This document shows, piece by piece, positions 1-8,015 of a DNA stretch of 9,872 nucleotides. Origin of the DNA: Gammaproteobacteria bacterium (GTDB lineage Bacteria > Pseudomonadota > Gammaproteobacteria > Ga0077536); contig DPMX01000193.1 of assembly GCA_003540955.1 (NCBI GenBank), forward strand, positions 1,136 to 11,007, in the 5' to 3' direction. The notes beneath the pieces were generated by a model. That model was not told the origin of the DNA. It made no database searches and saw nothing but the letters and a program-made list of their open reading frames with translations. A program made the position numbers and the translations under genes. Positions within the stretch are counted from its first letter, which is position 1. Each line of letters begins with the position of its first letter.

Positions 1-1
1 A

Positions 2-724
2 AAAATATATCGGCGGGTACTCATCAAGCTGAGCGGTGAAGCTCTGATGGGCAAAGAACAATACGGTGTTGACCCGGCCGTGTTAAATAGAATTGCACTC
101 GAGATTAGGGATTTGATTGAGGCCGAAGTGCAGGTATCGATTGTGATCGGTGGCGGTAACATTTTTCGGGGAGCTGGTCTGGCGGCGAAGGGCATGGACC
201 GTGTATCGGCTGATCAAATGGGTATGCTTGCGACCGTGATAAACGGACTTGCAATCCAGGATGGACTCGAGCGGGTCGGCCTACATGCTCGTGTTATGTC
301 TGCGATTAAAATATATGAGGTTTGTGAAGACTACATTCGACGGCGGGCAATACGGCATCTTGAGAAAGGGCGTGTCGTCATCTTGGCCGCTGGGACTGGG
401 AACCCGTTTTTTACGACTGATTCTGCTGCGAGTCTTAGAGCTATAGAGATTGGCGCCGATTTGCTGATCAAGGCGACTAAGGTTGACGGTGTATATTCGG
501 CAGATCCGTCTACAGTAGCGGATGCAATCCGCTATGATGAGTTGGATTACGATGAAGTACTCACCCAAAAACTTGAAGTGATGGATGCGACTGCCATAGT
601 ACTGTGCCGCGATAATAAAATGCCGCTTCGAGTTGTTGATATGACCACGCCGCGCTCATTCGTCCGCGCTGCTCTTGGCGAGAACGTCGGTACACTAGTT
701 ACCAGTCAGGAGAAATCCAAATGA
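2..724 (+). CDS. pyrH: UMP kinase PyrH, 5' end cut by window
   Basis: Bacterial UMP kinase of the amino acid kinase family, which phosphorylates UMP to UDP in cytoplasmic pyrimidine synthesis. The frame is open to the window edge. Fifteen codons before the first internal ATG (position 47) read K-I-Y-R-R-V-L-I-K-L-S-G-E-A-L, the family's N-terminal phosphate-binding strand with the KLSGEAL motif. So the ATG at 47 is internal, and only a few N-terminal residues are missing. Further family signatures are the glycine-rich VIGGGNIFRG loop, MGMLATVINGLA, the UMP-binding AGTGNPFFTTDSAA and KATKVDGVYSADP. About 240 residues are visible, close to the usual 235-245. The TGA stop shares bases with the frr ATG (ATGA at 721-724), which suggests translational coupling. 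Identification is certain; the true start is outside the window. Confidence 0.97.
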   Translation, partial: KIYRRVLIKLSGEALMGKEQYGVDPAVLNRIALEIRDLIEAEVQVSIVIGGGNIFRGAGLAAKGMDRVSADQMGMLATVINGLAIQDGLERVGLHARVMSAIKIYEVCEDYIRRRAIRHLEKGRVVILAAGTGNPFFTTDSAASLRAIEIGADLLIKATKVDGVYSADPSTVADAIRYDELDYDEVLTQKLEVMDATAIVLCRDNKMPLRVVDMTTPRSFVRAALGENVGTLVTSQEKSK

Positions 725-1278
725 TAAAAGACATACTTGCTGATGCAGGTATACGGATGGGGAAAAGCATAGATGCATTTCGGTTGGATTTAACAAAAAT
801 TCGTACTGGTCGTGCCCACCCTAGTTTGCTTGATCATGTTATGGTCGACTACTACGGCGCTCAAACACCGTTGACGCAAGCCGCAAACGTCGCGGTTGAG
901 GATGCTCGAACGCTGACTGTGACCGCTTGGGATAAAACAATGGTTCCAGTGATTGAAAAAGCCATACTAGAGTCTGATCTAGGTCTCAACCCTGCAACGA
1001 TGGGAACGGTCATGCGGATTCCCTTACCTCCTTTGTCTGAGGAACGTCGCCGCGATTTAATCAAGGTAACGAAGTCGGAAGCAGAAAATTCTCGGATTGC
1101 GGTTCGTAATATCAGGCGCGATGCGATTCATCGTATGAAAGAGCTAGCAAAGAATAAAGAGATCTCCGCCGACGACGAACATAAAGGAGAGGATCAAGTA
1201 CAAAAGTTGACCGACTCTAAGATCAAAGAGATTGATTCAATTTTGAGTGATAAGGAGTCTGAAATGCTGGAGGTCTAG
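721..1278 (+). CDS. frr: ribosome recycling factor RRF
   Basis: Cytoplasmic factor that, with EF-G, splits post-termination ribosomes so that they can be reused. The 185-residue product matches the family length (about 185) and has no gaps. Recognisable family segments are the N-terminal F-x-x-D-L-x-K-I-R-T-G-R-A-H-P-S-L-L-D helix, the PLTQAANVAVEDARTLTVTAWDK stretch of the second domain, and the long C-terminal helical region (PLPPLSEERRRDLIK followed by R-N-I-R-R-D-A). The ATG overlaps the pyrH stop and has a good Shine-Dalgarno, AGGAGA at 708-713, seven bases upstream. The order pyrH-frr is conserved in most bacteria, and co-transcription with pyrH is inferred from the overlap. Confidence 0.97.
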   Translation: MIKDILADAGIRMGKSIDAFRLDLTKIRTGRAHPSLLDHVMVDYYGAQTPLTQAANVAVEDARTLTVTAWDKTMVPVIEKAILESDLGLNPATMGTVMRIPLPPLSEERRRDLIKVTKSEAENSRIAVRNIRRDAIHRMKELAKNKEISADDEHKGEDQVQKLTDSKIKEIDSILSDKESEMLEV

Positions 1279-1321
1279 CAAGTGTTGATTAAACTCAGCA
1301 TTAGAGGTGCAAATCACAAAA

Positions 1322-2083
1322 ATGACTGAAGCAACCGACATAACAGTTCCGCAACACGTTGCTATTATCATGGATGGTAACGGTCGATGGGCCAGCCGGC
1401 GCCAACTCCCGCGAGTCGCTGGTCATCGTGCTGGAGTAGAAAACGTCAAAGTGATCATAGAGCGTTGCGGTCAATTAGGCATTCAGTGTCTTACATTATT
1501 TGCTTTTAGCAGCGAGAATTGGCGTCGTCCGACGACAGAAGTCGAATTGCTTTTGGAACTATTTTCACTCGCTTTAGAGGAGGAGTTGGAGCGGTTGCAT
1601 GATAATGGTGTGTGCCTTCAAGTGATAGGTGACCGAGAAGGATTCCCCGATAAGCTTAAAACTCGTATTGAGCAGGCGGAAGACCTGACCCGGAGTAATG
1701 ATGCTTTAAACCTGATTATCGCTGCAAACTACGGCGGCCGATGGGATGTGACCGAGGCAACACGCCGGATCGCGGCCGCTGTTGCCGTGGGCAAACTTTC
1801 ACCTGATGAAATTACTGAAGACACAATTTCTAAATATCTCTGCCTTACTCAGTTGCCAGAACCGGATTTATTTATTCGATCTGGTGGTGAGCAGCGCATC
1901 AGTAATTACCTGTTGTGGCAGCTGGCTTATACGGAGCTCTACTTCACAGATTGTTTTTGGCCGGATTTTGGTACGACCGAGTTTGATCGGGCTTTGGAGA
2001 GGTACTCAGTGCGACAGCGCAGATTTGGTATGACTGGCGACCAAATTGAGCTCGCTAATATACCGGCATCTTCCATCGCCTAA
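1322..2083 (+). CDS. uppS: (2E,6E)-farnesyl-diphosphate-specific ditrans,polycis-undecaprenyl-diphosphate synthase UppS
   Basis: Cis-prenyltransferase that extends farnesyl diphosphate with isopentenyl diphosphate to make undecaprenyl diphosphate, the precursor of the lipid carrier for peptidoglycan and O-antigen units. Visible motifs are HVAIIMDGNGRWA near the N terminus (catalytic Asp18 from this start), FAFSSENWRRP, AANYGGRWD, and the C-terminal PDLFIRSGGEQRISNYLLWQ with LAYTELYFTD. The product is 253 residues from the ATG at 1322, a normal length. An in-frame GTG at 1307 would add five residues. I prefer the ATG because AGAGGTG at 1303-1309 can serve it as a Shine-Dalgarno, at the long spacing of 12 bases, while nothing comparable lies before the GTG. 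A 43-base gap separates it from frr. Its substrate depends on the pathway begun by dxr downstream. Confidence 0.95.
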   Translation: MTEATDITVPQHVAIIMDGNGRWASRRQLPRVAGHRAGVENVKVIIERCGQLGIQCLTLFAFSSENWRRPTTEVELLLELFSLALEEELERLHDNGVCLQVIGDREGFPDKLKTRIEQAEDLTRSNDALNLIIAANYGGRWDVTEATRRIAAAVAVGKLSPDEITEDTISKYLCLTQLPEPDLFIRSGGEQRISNYLLWQLAYTELYFTDCFWPDFGTTEFDRALERYSVRQRRFGMTGDQIELANIPASSIA

Positions 2084-2179
2084 TCGCTTGTTGGTGTTCC
2101 GATGCTAGTTTGCTTCGATGATTTTATCTAAAGGGAGCAACACGTTATCAGTCCTACTCGTGTTTGTAGTTGACCAATC

Positions 2180-2998
2180 GTGCTAAAGAAAAGAGTAATT
2201 ACCGCTGTCTTATTAGGAATACTCGTTGTGGGGGCGGTGTTGTGCCTGGCCACGACCGTAACCGCCGCGGTGCTAGGCGGGTTCGTTCTTATTGCTGCGT
2301 GGGAGTGGTCAGGCCTGATCGGTTGGACAAACAATCGCCAGAAGTTGGCCTACAGTGTTTTGTTGGCGCTTCTAGCGTATTGCGTCTGGCGGTGGAACGA
2401 ATCGGCCTCGTTATTTTCTTATCTGAATATTGTCGCACTTGTATCGTGGTTGTTCGCTACGATACTCGTAATCGTTGTGCATCAGCAGCGTATGCGCTGT
2501 TTCGCAGGGATCGCAGCGAGCGGGGTATGCGGACTAGTGGTATTGTTACCCGCGTGGTCTGGCATCGTTTGGTTGCTTGAAAATGACACAGGCATGTTGC
2601 TCGCTTTCTTTACTTTGATTTGGGTCATGGATGGCATGGCATTTTTTGTTGGGAAACGCTGGGGGAAAAGGCGTCTTGCATCGTACGTGAGCCCCGGAAA
2701 AAGTTGGGAAGGACTAGTTGGTGGGGTTGGGTTTGGCACGATATACGCCGTTGCGATCAGTAGTGTGATGGCATTATCAGATGCGGCGCAATTTGCATTT
2801 GTACTGACTGCCGTAGCAGCAATGATTGCATCTGTTATCGGCGATTTATTTGAAAGTATGTTGAAAAGGCGGGTTGGGATGAAAGATAGTGGTCGAATAT
2901 TACCCGGTCACGGCGGGGTGATGGATCGAATCGATGGATTAGTTGCGGCGACACCGATTTTTGTTGCGGGTTTGTATCACTGGGTCAATCGTCTATGA
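2180..2998 (+). CDS. cdsA: phosphatidate cytidylyltransferase CdsA
   Basis: Integral inner-membrane enzyme that converts phosphatidic acid and CTP to CDP-diacylglycerol, the branch point for all membrane phospholipids. The 272-residue product is a run of hydrophobic membrane segments from about residue 7 onward. It ends with the full family signature at about residues 226-252: S-x-L-K-R-x(4)-K-D-x-G-x(2)-L-P-G-H-G-G-x-x-D-R-x-D. A second conserved block, G-K-R-W-G-K-R-R-L-A-S-Y-V-S-P-G-K-S-W-E-G, precedes it. The GTG at 2180 must be the start or lie upstream of it, because an in-frame TGA sits at 2171-2173. No convincing Shine-Dalgarno precedes it. The 96-base gap after uppS holds no recognisable gene. 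The stop overlaps the dxr ATG (ATGA at 2995-2998). Confidence 0.95.
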   Translation: MLKKRVITAVLLGILVVGAVLCLATTVTAAVLGGFVLIAAWEWSGLIGWTNNRQKLAYSVLLALLAYCVWRWNESASLFSYLNIVALVSWLFATILVIVVHQQRMRCFAGIAASGVCGLVVLLPAWSGIVWLLENDTGMLLAFFTLIWVMDGMAFFVGKRWGKRRLASYVSPGKSWEGLVGGVGFGTIYAVAISSVMALSDAAQFAFVLTAVAAMIASVIGDLFESMLKRRVGMKDSGRILPGHGGVMDRIDGLVAATPIFVAGLYHWVNRL

Positions 2999-4176
2999 CT
3001 GGAATTGCGATACTAGGATCGACGGGTACGATTGGTATCAATACTTTAGATGTCCTTGCATTGAAGCGTGAAAAATACGATCTCGTCGCGTTGACGGCGA
3101 ATCGTAGTGTTGATGAGTTGTTTGCGCAATGTGAAATGTGGGAGCCTAAGTTTGCTGTTATGGCCGATCACGATTGCGCGGAAAAACTTCTGGCCCGAGT
3201 TCGCGCACGCGGTTTGTCGACTGAAGTTTTGAGTGGAGTCAACGGCCTTGAATATGTAGTGGCTCTTCCGGAAACAAACGCAGTAATGGCTGGAATAGTC
3301 GGTGCTGCTGGTTTACTTCCGAGCATAGCCGCTGCGCGCGCGGGTAAACGGGTGATGTTGGCGAATAAAGAAGCTCTCGTGATGTCAGGCCAGCTATTTA
3401 TGGACGCGGTAGCGGAAGGTAATGCTGTACTGCTACCTATCGACAGTGAGCACAATGCAATCTTTCAATGTATGCCGCGAAGATTTGAAGAGGGTTTTGC
3501 TCGAGTTGGAGTGCGACAAATCCTTCTGACTGCGTCTGGGGGACCGTTTAGACATCGGCCGCTTTCTGAGTTGAGTAAGGTAACCCCAAACGAAGCCTGT
3601 GCTCATCCTAATTGGGTTATGGGTCGCAAGATTTCTGTCGACTCGGCAACAATGATGAATAAAGGGTTAGAAATTATTGAAGCATGTTGGTTGTTTCATA
3701 CTAGTCAAGATCTAATCACTGTTGTCATCCATCCGCAAAGCATAATCCATTCAATGGTGGAGTATGTAGATGGGTCGGTTCTTGCACAATTGGGTAATCC
3801 TGATATGAGAACGCCGATCGCATACGCTTTAGGGTGGCCAGAACGATGCGAGTCAGGTGTCGACACTCTGGACATTGTCTCTATAGCAAGATTAGATTTT
3901 GAAGCCCCCGATACAGACCGTTTCCCGTGCTTGAGCCTTGCGCGGAATGCGATGAGAGTGGGAGGTACGGCCGGCGCGATCTTGAACGCGGCGAATGAGG
4001 CAGCTGTTGCGGCATTCCTTGCTGGACGGATCCCGTTTACTGATATTGCGGCTTTAATTGAGAAAGCGCTGGAAGAGATACCTGCACGGGATGCCGATAC
4101 CCTGGAGCTTGTCCTTGAGGACGATGCAAAATCGCGTACTTACGTCGACGAGCTCGTAGCACAGCGATTTACCTGA
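2995..4176 (+). CDS. dxr: 1-deoxy-D-xylulose 5-phosphate reductoisomerase Dxr/IspC
   Basis: NADPH- and divalent-metal-dependent enzyme that makes 2-C-methyl-D-erythritol 4-phosphate, the first committed step of the MEP isoprenoid pathway. It supplies isopentenyl units to UppS, encoded two genes upstream. The 393-residue product has the NADPH-binding G-S-T-G-T-I-G loop at residues 8-14, NKEA (Lys125), the metal ligands Asp150 and Glu152 in L-P-I-D-S-E-H-N-A, and the flexible-loop segment TASGGPFR at about 179-186. It also has M-G-x-K-I-S-V-D-S-A-T-M-M-N-K-G-L-E at 209-226 with the third metal ligand, Glu226, and HPQSIIHSMVEY at 246-257. All expected active-site residues are present. The ATG overlaps the cdsA stop, and the TGA stop shares one base with the rseP ATG. 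Confidence 0.97.
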   Translation: MTGIAILGSTGTIGINTLDVLALKREKYDLVALTANRSVDELFAQCEMWEPKFAVMADHDCAEKLLARVRARGLSTEVLSGVNGLEYVVALPETNAVMAGIVGAAGLLPSIAAARAGKRVMLANKEALVMSGQLFMDAVAEGNAVLLPIDSEHNAIFQCMPRRFEEGFARVGVRQILLTASGGPFRHRPLSELSKVTPNEACAHPNWVMGRKISVDSATMMNKGLEIIEACWLFHTSQDLITVVIHPQSIIHSMVEYVDGSVLAQLGNPDMRTPIAYALGWPERCESGVDTLDIVSIARLDFEAPDTDRFPCLSLARNAMRVGGTAGAILNAANEAAVAAFLAGRIPFTDIAALIEKALEEIPARDADTLELVLEDDAKSRTYVDELVAQRFT

Positions 4177-5534
4177 TGGAGCTGATGCAGACAATACTTG
4201 CTTTCGTGGTCGCGCTGGGAATCCTTGTGACGGTGCATGAGTACGGACATTATTGGGTGGCGCGAAGGGTTGGCGTGAAGATTCTTCGGTTCTCAATTGG
4301 TTTCGGCAGAGGCTTGTGGTCGACAAACAAGGGAGAAGATGAGACTGAATTTGTAATTGCGGCAATCCCCCTTGGTGGCTACGTGAAGATGCTTGACGAG
4401 CGGGAAGGCGAGGTACCGAGTGAATTACGACATCGCGCGTTCAATAATCAAACTTTAGCCGCCAGAACGGCAATTGTTTTAGCCGGACCTCTAGCTAATT
4501 TCCTGTTTGCATTTGTCGTTTACTGGGCAATGTATATCGTTGGCGTATCCGGGCCACGGCCGGTCGTTGGTGAGATTATTCCGCATTCGTTAGCCTCAAT
4601 GGCTGGGCTTAAAACTGGAGAAGAAATTAAGGGAGTCAACGGCCAAGATTCCCCGACCTGGGATAATGTTTTTCGGTCGGCTACGACAGCGATTTTGGAT
4701 TCAACCTCAATCGTCCTACAAGTGGTCAACGAAGGTGGTTACGAGCGCGATGTATTCATAAGTCTAGGGAATATCTCAGTCGACGATCTCAGTCGAGGAG
4801 AGTTTTTTGATAAAGTCGGATTCAAACCATATCGGGTACCAATAGAGCCGTTAATCGGTGGAGTGATTGCCGGCGATCCGGCCGCTCTGGCTGGCATTCG
4901 TTCCGGTGACAGAGTGATTTCTGCCGACGGAAATAATATTGCTACCTGGCTCGAGTGGGTCGAATATGTGCGCGCAAGACCAGAGGAAGCGATCGACCTC
5001 GTTTTGCTTCGCGACGGCGAGCGGCTAACGTTATCATTGACGCCAAAGCGGGTCGAACGCAGCGGTAAGGTAGTCGGGCGCATTGGTGCAGAGGTAGACG
5101 TCTCGACTGTGGTTACGTTACCCCTGGGAACTGAAAGGTATGGAATTTGGCAGGCAATACCAAGGGCAATCGAGCGAACTGGGGAAGTTGTCGCGATCAC
5201 GTGTAAGTTTCTTAGAAAAATGATTCTAGGTGAGGCCTCCATGCAGAACTTGAGTGGCCCTATTAGTATTGCCAGTTACGCGCGAGAATCGGCTGAAATG
5301 GGATTCTCGCGGTTTTTGGATTTCCTGGGGCTGGTAAGCATCTCTCTAGGGGTGCTAAATTTGTTACCGATCCCACTTCTGGATGGCGGACACTTATTGT
5401 ATTACCTGATAGAATTCGCTACGCGCCGGCCGGTTCCAGAGACCGTCCAGTTAATTGGGCATCAAATTGGATTAGCTTTGCTGCTCGGATTGATGAGTGT
5501 AGCAGTTTACAATGACATCATGCGGATGATGTAG
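4176..5534 (+). CDS. rseP: site-2 zinc metalloprotease RseP, sigma-E pathway
   Basis: Inner-membrane intramembrane protease that makes the second cut in anti-sigma factor RseA, freeing sigma-E when outer-membrane proteins misfold. It also clears signal-peptide remnants. The 452-residue product has zinc-binding H-E-Y-G-H at residues 21-25 in the first membrane segment and the conserved G-G-Y-V-K-M loop at 67-72. Two PDZ domains follow (roughly 128-205 and 222-292; the second contains PAALAGIRSGDRVISADG). The third zinc ligand is Asp403 in N-L-L-P-I-P-L-L-D-G-G-H. This architecture matches the E. coli-type enzyme, so I call RseP rather than a generic S2P protease. The start overlaps the dxr stop (TGATG). 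A second in-frame ATG at 4185 would shorten it by three residues. Its position just before bamA links the stress sensor to the outer-membrane insertase. Confidence 0.95.
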   Translation: MELMQTILAFVVALGILVTVHEYGHYWVARRVGVKILRFSIGFGRGLWSTNKGEDETEFVIAAIPLGGYVKMLDEREGEVPSELRHRAFNNQTLAARTAIVLAGPLANFLFAFVVYWAMYIVGVSGPRPVVGEIIPHSLASMAGLKTGEEIKGVNGQDSPTWDNVFRSATTAILDSTSIVLQVVNEGGYERDVFISLGNISVDDLSRGEFFDKVGFKPYRVPIEPLIGGVIAGDPAALAGIRSGDRVISADGNNIATWLEWVEYVRARPEEAIDLVLLRDGERLTLSLTPKRVERSGKVVGRIGAEVDVSTVVTLPLGTERYGIWQAIPRAIERTGEVVAITCKFLRKMILGEASMQNLSGPISIASYARESAEMGFSRFLDFLGLVSISLGVLNLLPIPLLDGGHLLYYLIEFATRRPVPETVQLIGHQIGLALLLGLMSVAVYNDIMRMM

Positions 5535-5559
5535 TTGGCTAGCGGTAGAACGCTTGAAA

Positions 5560-5662
5560 CGCGCTAAATTGTTTGATGGCTGTTAGGAGGTCAAAATGAT
5601 TGAGAAGGTGCAATTCGCGGTGACGCAAATAAGCATTTTTAATACACCTTTAATTTAGCGCG
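5560..5662. repeat. 11-bp perfect inverted repeat around a small ORF upstream of bamA
   Basis: CGCGCTAAATT at 5560-5570 is the exact reverse complement of AATTTAGCGCG at 5652-5662, with 81 bases between the arms. The right arm contains the TAG stop of the 20-codon ORF (5596-5658). In RNA the arms could close a long stem-loop enclosing that ORF and its ribosome binding site. The pairing extends inward by only one possible G-U pair and not outward. It could be a regulatory RNA structure, the ends of a tiny decayed element, or chance. I see no target-site duplication. Confidence 0.5.
5596..5658 (+). CDS. possible 20-residue leader peptide upstream of bamA
   Basis: A short ORF begins with ATG at 5596 and ends at TAG 5656-5658. 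It encodes M-I-E-K-V-Q-F-A-V-T-Q-I and then a hydrophobic tail ending in proline, leucine and isoleucine. Its main support is a consensus ribosome binding site, AGGAGGT at 5585-5591, four bases before the ATG and the best in the window. The bamA ATG 60 bases downstream has none. I do not recognise the peptide. It could be a leader peptide controlling bamA, an unrelated small protein, or a chance ORF. It lies inside an 11-bp inverted repeat, and its stop codon is in the right arm. Confidence 0.3.
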   Translation: MIEKVQFAVTQISIFNTPLI

Positions 5663-5670
5663 GAGGCGAT

Positions 5671-5698
5671 GAATCCGTAAATTTGAGATTGCGTCTAA
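5671..5698 (+). promoter_or_regulatory. weak sigma-E-like promoter candidate for bamA
   Basis: GTCTAA at 5693-5698 fits the -10 element of sigma-E promoters. GAATCC at 5671-5676, 16 bases upstream, sits where the -35 (consensus GGAACTT) should be but matches only its GAA core. In E. coli bamA belongs to the sigma-E regulon, and rseP, the gene upstream here, feeds that pathway. The context supports the idea more than the -35 sequence does. Confidence 0.25.
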
Positions 5699-5700
5699 TT

Positions 5701-5706
5701 TATAAT
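5701..5706 (+). promoter_or_regulatory. consensus TATAAT -10 box 11 bases before the bamA ATG
   Basis: A perfect sigma-70 -10 hexamer (TATAAT, 5701-5706) lies just before the bamA start at 5718. Transcription would begin near 5712-5714, leaving about 4-6 untranslated bases, which is an almost leaderless mRNA. No good -35 is found 16-18 bases upstream; TTGAGA at 5683-5688 is only 12 bases away. The lack of any Shine-Dalgarno before bamA fits a leaderless transcript, but the element may be chance in an AT-rich stretch. Confidence 0.25.
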
Positions 5707-5717
5707 CATTAAAATCT

Positions 5718-8015
5718 ATGCAGATTACCCTCGTTAAGCGCTGGGCATGGGGTTGCTTGTTGGCTGTTATTGCAACAACGGCCGTTGCGATCGAGCCGTT
5801 TATTGTTGATGACATTCAGGTTCAAGGTCTAAACCGCATCTCACCAGGCACCGTATTCAACTATCTCACGATCACCGTTGGCGATACGGTCGATGACCAA
5901 AAGTCGCGTAATGCCCTTCGAGCGCTTTTCAAGACTGGTTTTTTTCGCGATGTCCGACTTGAGCGCAATGGTGACGTCCTCGTGGTTGTGGTTGAGGAGC
6001 GAGAATCAATTGCCGACATAACCTTTGAGGGAAATAAGGCGATCAAGACCGATAATTTGCTCGAAGGCCTCGGGGACGTTGGTTTTGCCAAGGGTGATGT
6101 ATTTAATGAGGCGAAGCTCGATAAAGTTAAACAAGAGCTGCGACGGCAGTATTACGCGCATGGCAAGTACGGCGTGCGTATTGACTCGGATGTAGAGCAG
6201 GTTGATCAAACTAGTGTCAGTGTCCACTTCAAAATTTCTGAAGGTGTGGCCGCACGGATAAAAGAAATAAACATCGTCGGCAACGAGGTTTATAGCGATG
6301 AGGAAATTGTTAGTTCATTCGACCTTACAACGCCGACTTGGCTTAGCTGGATAACGAAGGACGATCAATATTCGAAGCAAAAGCTTCAAGGTGACCTGGA
6401 GCGTTTGAGGTCGATGTATGTTGATAATGGATACATTTATTTCAATGTGGATTCGACTCAAGTTTCAATTACTCCGGATAAGTCAGATGTTTACTTGACA
6501 GTAAACATCACAGAAGGCGATCGATTCACCATCTCGGAGGTTAAGTTATCGGGCAAGTTGATTGTCGAACCTGAAGTGTTGTTTGACTGGGTGATAACAC
6601 GAAAAGGCATGGTCTTTTCAAGTAAAGAGATGGCCCAGACTTCCAAATTTTTAACAGAACGGTTGGGTAATGAAGGCTACGCCTTCGCAAACGTCAATCC
6701 AATCCCTAAGGCTAATGACGAGGATAAGACCGTCGCCATCACTTATTTCGTTGATCCGGGTCAACGGGTCTATGTGCGTCGAGTGAGTTTTGTTGGGAAC
6801 AGTAAAACACGGGATGAGGTGCTAAGGCGTGAAATGCGGCAGTTGGAAGGTGGTTGGATCTCAACTAGTGCTGTTGAGAGGTCTAAGATCCGATTAAAGA
6901 GATTAGGGTTTTTCGAAGACGTTAATGTTGAGACCCCGGCGGTGGCTGGGTCGACGGATCAGGTTGATGTAAAGTTTTCGGTCAAGGAACGCCCTTCCGG
7001 AAACTTTCTTTTGGGTTTTGGTTTTTCTCAACAACAAGGGTTAATTTTTAATACGAACATAACGCAGAATAATTTTCTTGGCAGCGGGAAAAGCGTTAGT
7101 TTCGCGTTCAATAACAGCGAAATTAATCAGATATTCAGACTTGGGTATGTCAATCCGTATTGGACTCTCGATGGCGTTAGCCGGGGTTTTAACATTTCTT
7201 ATCAAAAGACGGAGTCTGGCAGCAACAGCAATACGACCGAATTCGAGTCTGAAATTCTATCCGGCGGCGTGAGCCTTGGCGTTCCAATATCAGAATATAA
7301 TACTATCGGACTATCTTTAGATTATGAGTCGACATCGATAGACGCGCCGTTATTTTTCTTAGACCCTCGTATAGGCAACTTTATCCTCCGAGAGGGAAAT
7401 GAATACAATTTGATTCGACCAAGCGTGTCCTACGCTTTCGACACGAGAAATTCTGGAGTGTTTCCGACACGTGGGACGCTGCAACGAGTCCGTGTTGAGG
7501 CCGCGGTTCCTGGCGGTGACCTAAAATTTTGGAAAGTAGACTATGATTCGCGTGTATTCATTCCATTGATTAGAGAATACGTACTATTACTCAAAGGTCG
7601 GGTAGGGTACGGTGACGCGTACGGAGATACATCTGAGCTACCGTTTTTTGAGAATTTTTATGCGGGAGGGCCGCGGACGGTGCGAGGATTCGAAGAAAAC
7701 TCCTTAGGGCCAGAGGACATTTTTGGACGCGCGCTTGGCGGTGATACCCTGGTCGTGGGGAACGCTGAACTCATCATTCCCGTCCCGTTCCTCGATGAAT
7801 TTAAATCGGTTCGCCTAACTGGATTTCTTGATGCTGGCAATGTGTTCGCGACGAATCAGAAATTTTCCTTCAGTGACTTACGGACATCGGTAGGGCTTTC
7901 AGGAGTATGGTTGTCCCCGTTTGGATTATTATCGGTTAGTATTGCGGAACCATTTAACGATAAACTCGGTGACGAGGTTCAAAAATTTCAATTTACGTTT
8001 GGTACATCATTTTGA
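5718..8015 (+). CDS. bamA: outer-membrane protein assembly factor BamA
   Basis: Essential core of the BAM complex (Omp85 family), which folds and inserts beta-barrel proteins into the outer membrane. The 765-residue product starts with a signal peptide: Lys-Arg at 7-8, a hydrophobic core, and likely cleavage after A-V-A at 22-24. Five POTRA domains follow, to about residue 420 (the first opens F-I-V-D-D-I-Q-V-Q-G-L; a later one has VRRVSFVGNSKTRDEVLRREM). The rest is the 16-stranded barrel. The conserved V-R-G-F motif of the lid loop is at 655-658, and the protein ends in an aromatic Phe as part of the beta-signal (FQFTFGTSF). It is somewhat shorter than E. coli BamA (810 residues) without an obvious gap. 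An in-frame TAA at 5703-5705 rules out a longer start. No Shine-Dalgarno precedes the ATG. Confidence 0.97.
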   Translation: MQITLVKRWAWGCLLAVIATTAVAIEPFIVDDIQVQGLNRISPGTVFNYLTITVGDTVDDQKSRNALRALFKTGFFRDVRLERNGDVLVVVVEERESIADITFEGNKAIKTDNLLEGLGDVGFAKGDVFNEAKLDKVKQELRRQYYAHGKYGVRIDSDVEQVDQTSVSVHFKISEGVAARIKEINIVGNEVYSDEEIVSSFDLTTPTWLSWITKDDQYSKQKLQGDLERLRSMYVDNGYIYFNVDSTQVSITPDKSDVYLTVNITEGDRFTISEVKLSGKLIVEPEVLFDWVITRKGMVFSSKEMAQTSKFLTERLGNEGYAFANVNPIPKANDEDKTVAITYFVDPGQRVYVRRVSFVGNSKTRDEVLRREMRQLEGGWISTSAVERSKIRLKRLGFFEDVNVETPAVAGSTDQVDVKFSVKERPSGNFLLGFGFSQQQGLIFNTNITQNNFLGSGKSVSFAFNNSEINQIFRLGYVNPYWTLDGVSRGFNISYQKTESGSNSNTTEFESEILSGGVSLGVPISEYNTIGLSLDYESTSIDAPLFFLDPRIGNFILREGNEYNLIRPSVSYAFDTRNSGVFPTRGTLQRVRVEAAVPGGDLKFWKVDYDSRVFIPLIREYVLLLKGRVGYGDAYGDTSELPFFENFYAGGPRTVRGFEENSLGPEDIFGRALGGDTLVVGNAELIIPVPFLDEFKSVRLTGFLDAGNVFATNQKFSFSDLRTSVGLSGVWLSPFGLLSVSIAEPFNDKLGDEVQKFQFTFGTSF

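Noticed and set aside
47..49. ATG at 47 as the start of pyrH
   Set aside because: The same frame stays open upstream to the window edge and encodes the conserved KLSGEAL segment, so this ATG is internal.
2170..2580. Plus-strand ORF of 136 codons overlapping the start of cdsA
   Set aside because: It is out of frame with cdsA, rich in Arg, Val and Cys, and resembles no family. The cdsA frame explains the sequence.
4739..5242. Minus-strand ORF of 167 codons antisense to rseP
   Set aside because: It lies wholly inside rseP, whose zinc and PDZ motifs are intact. The translation is rich in Ser, Arg and Thr, as expected for an antisense shadow, with no recognisable domain.
5669..5680. GGAGG followed by ATG and a three-codon ORF (Met-Asn-Pro-stop)
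   Set aside because: The spacing of two bases is too short for efficient initiation and the ORF is too short to assess. It is more likely chance in the bamA leader.
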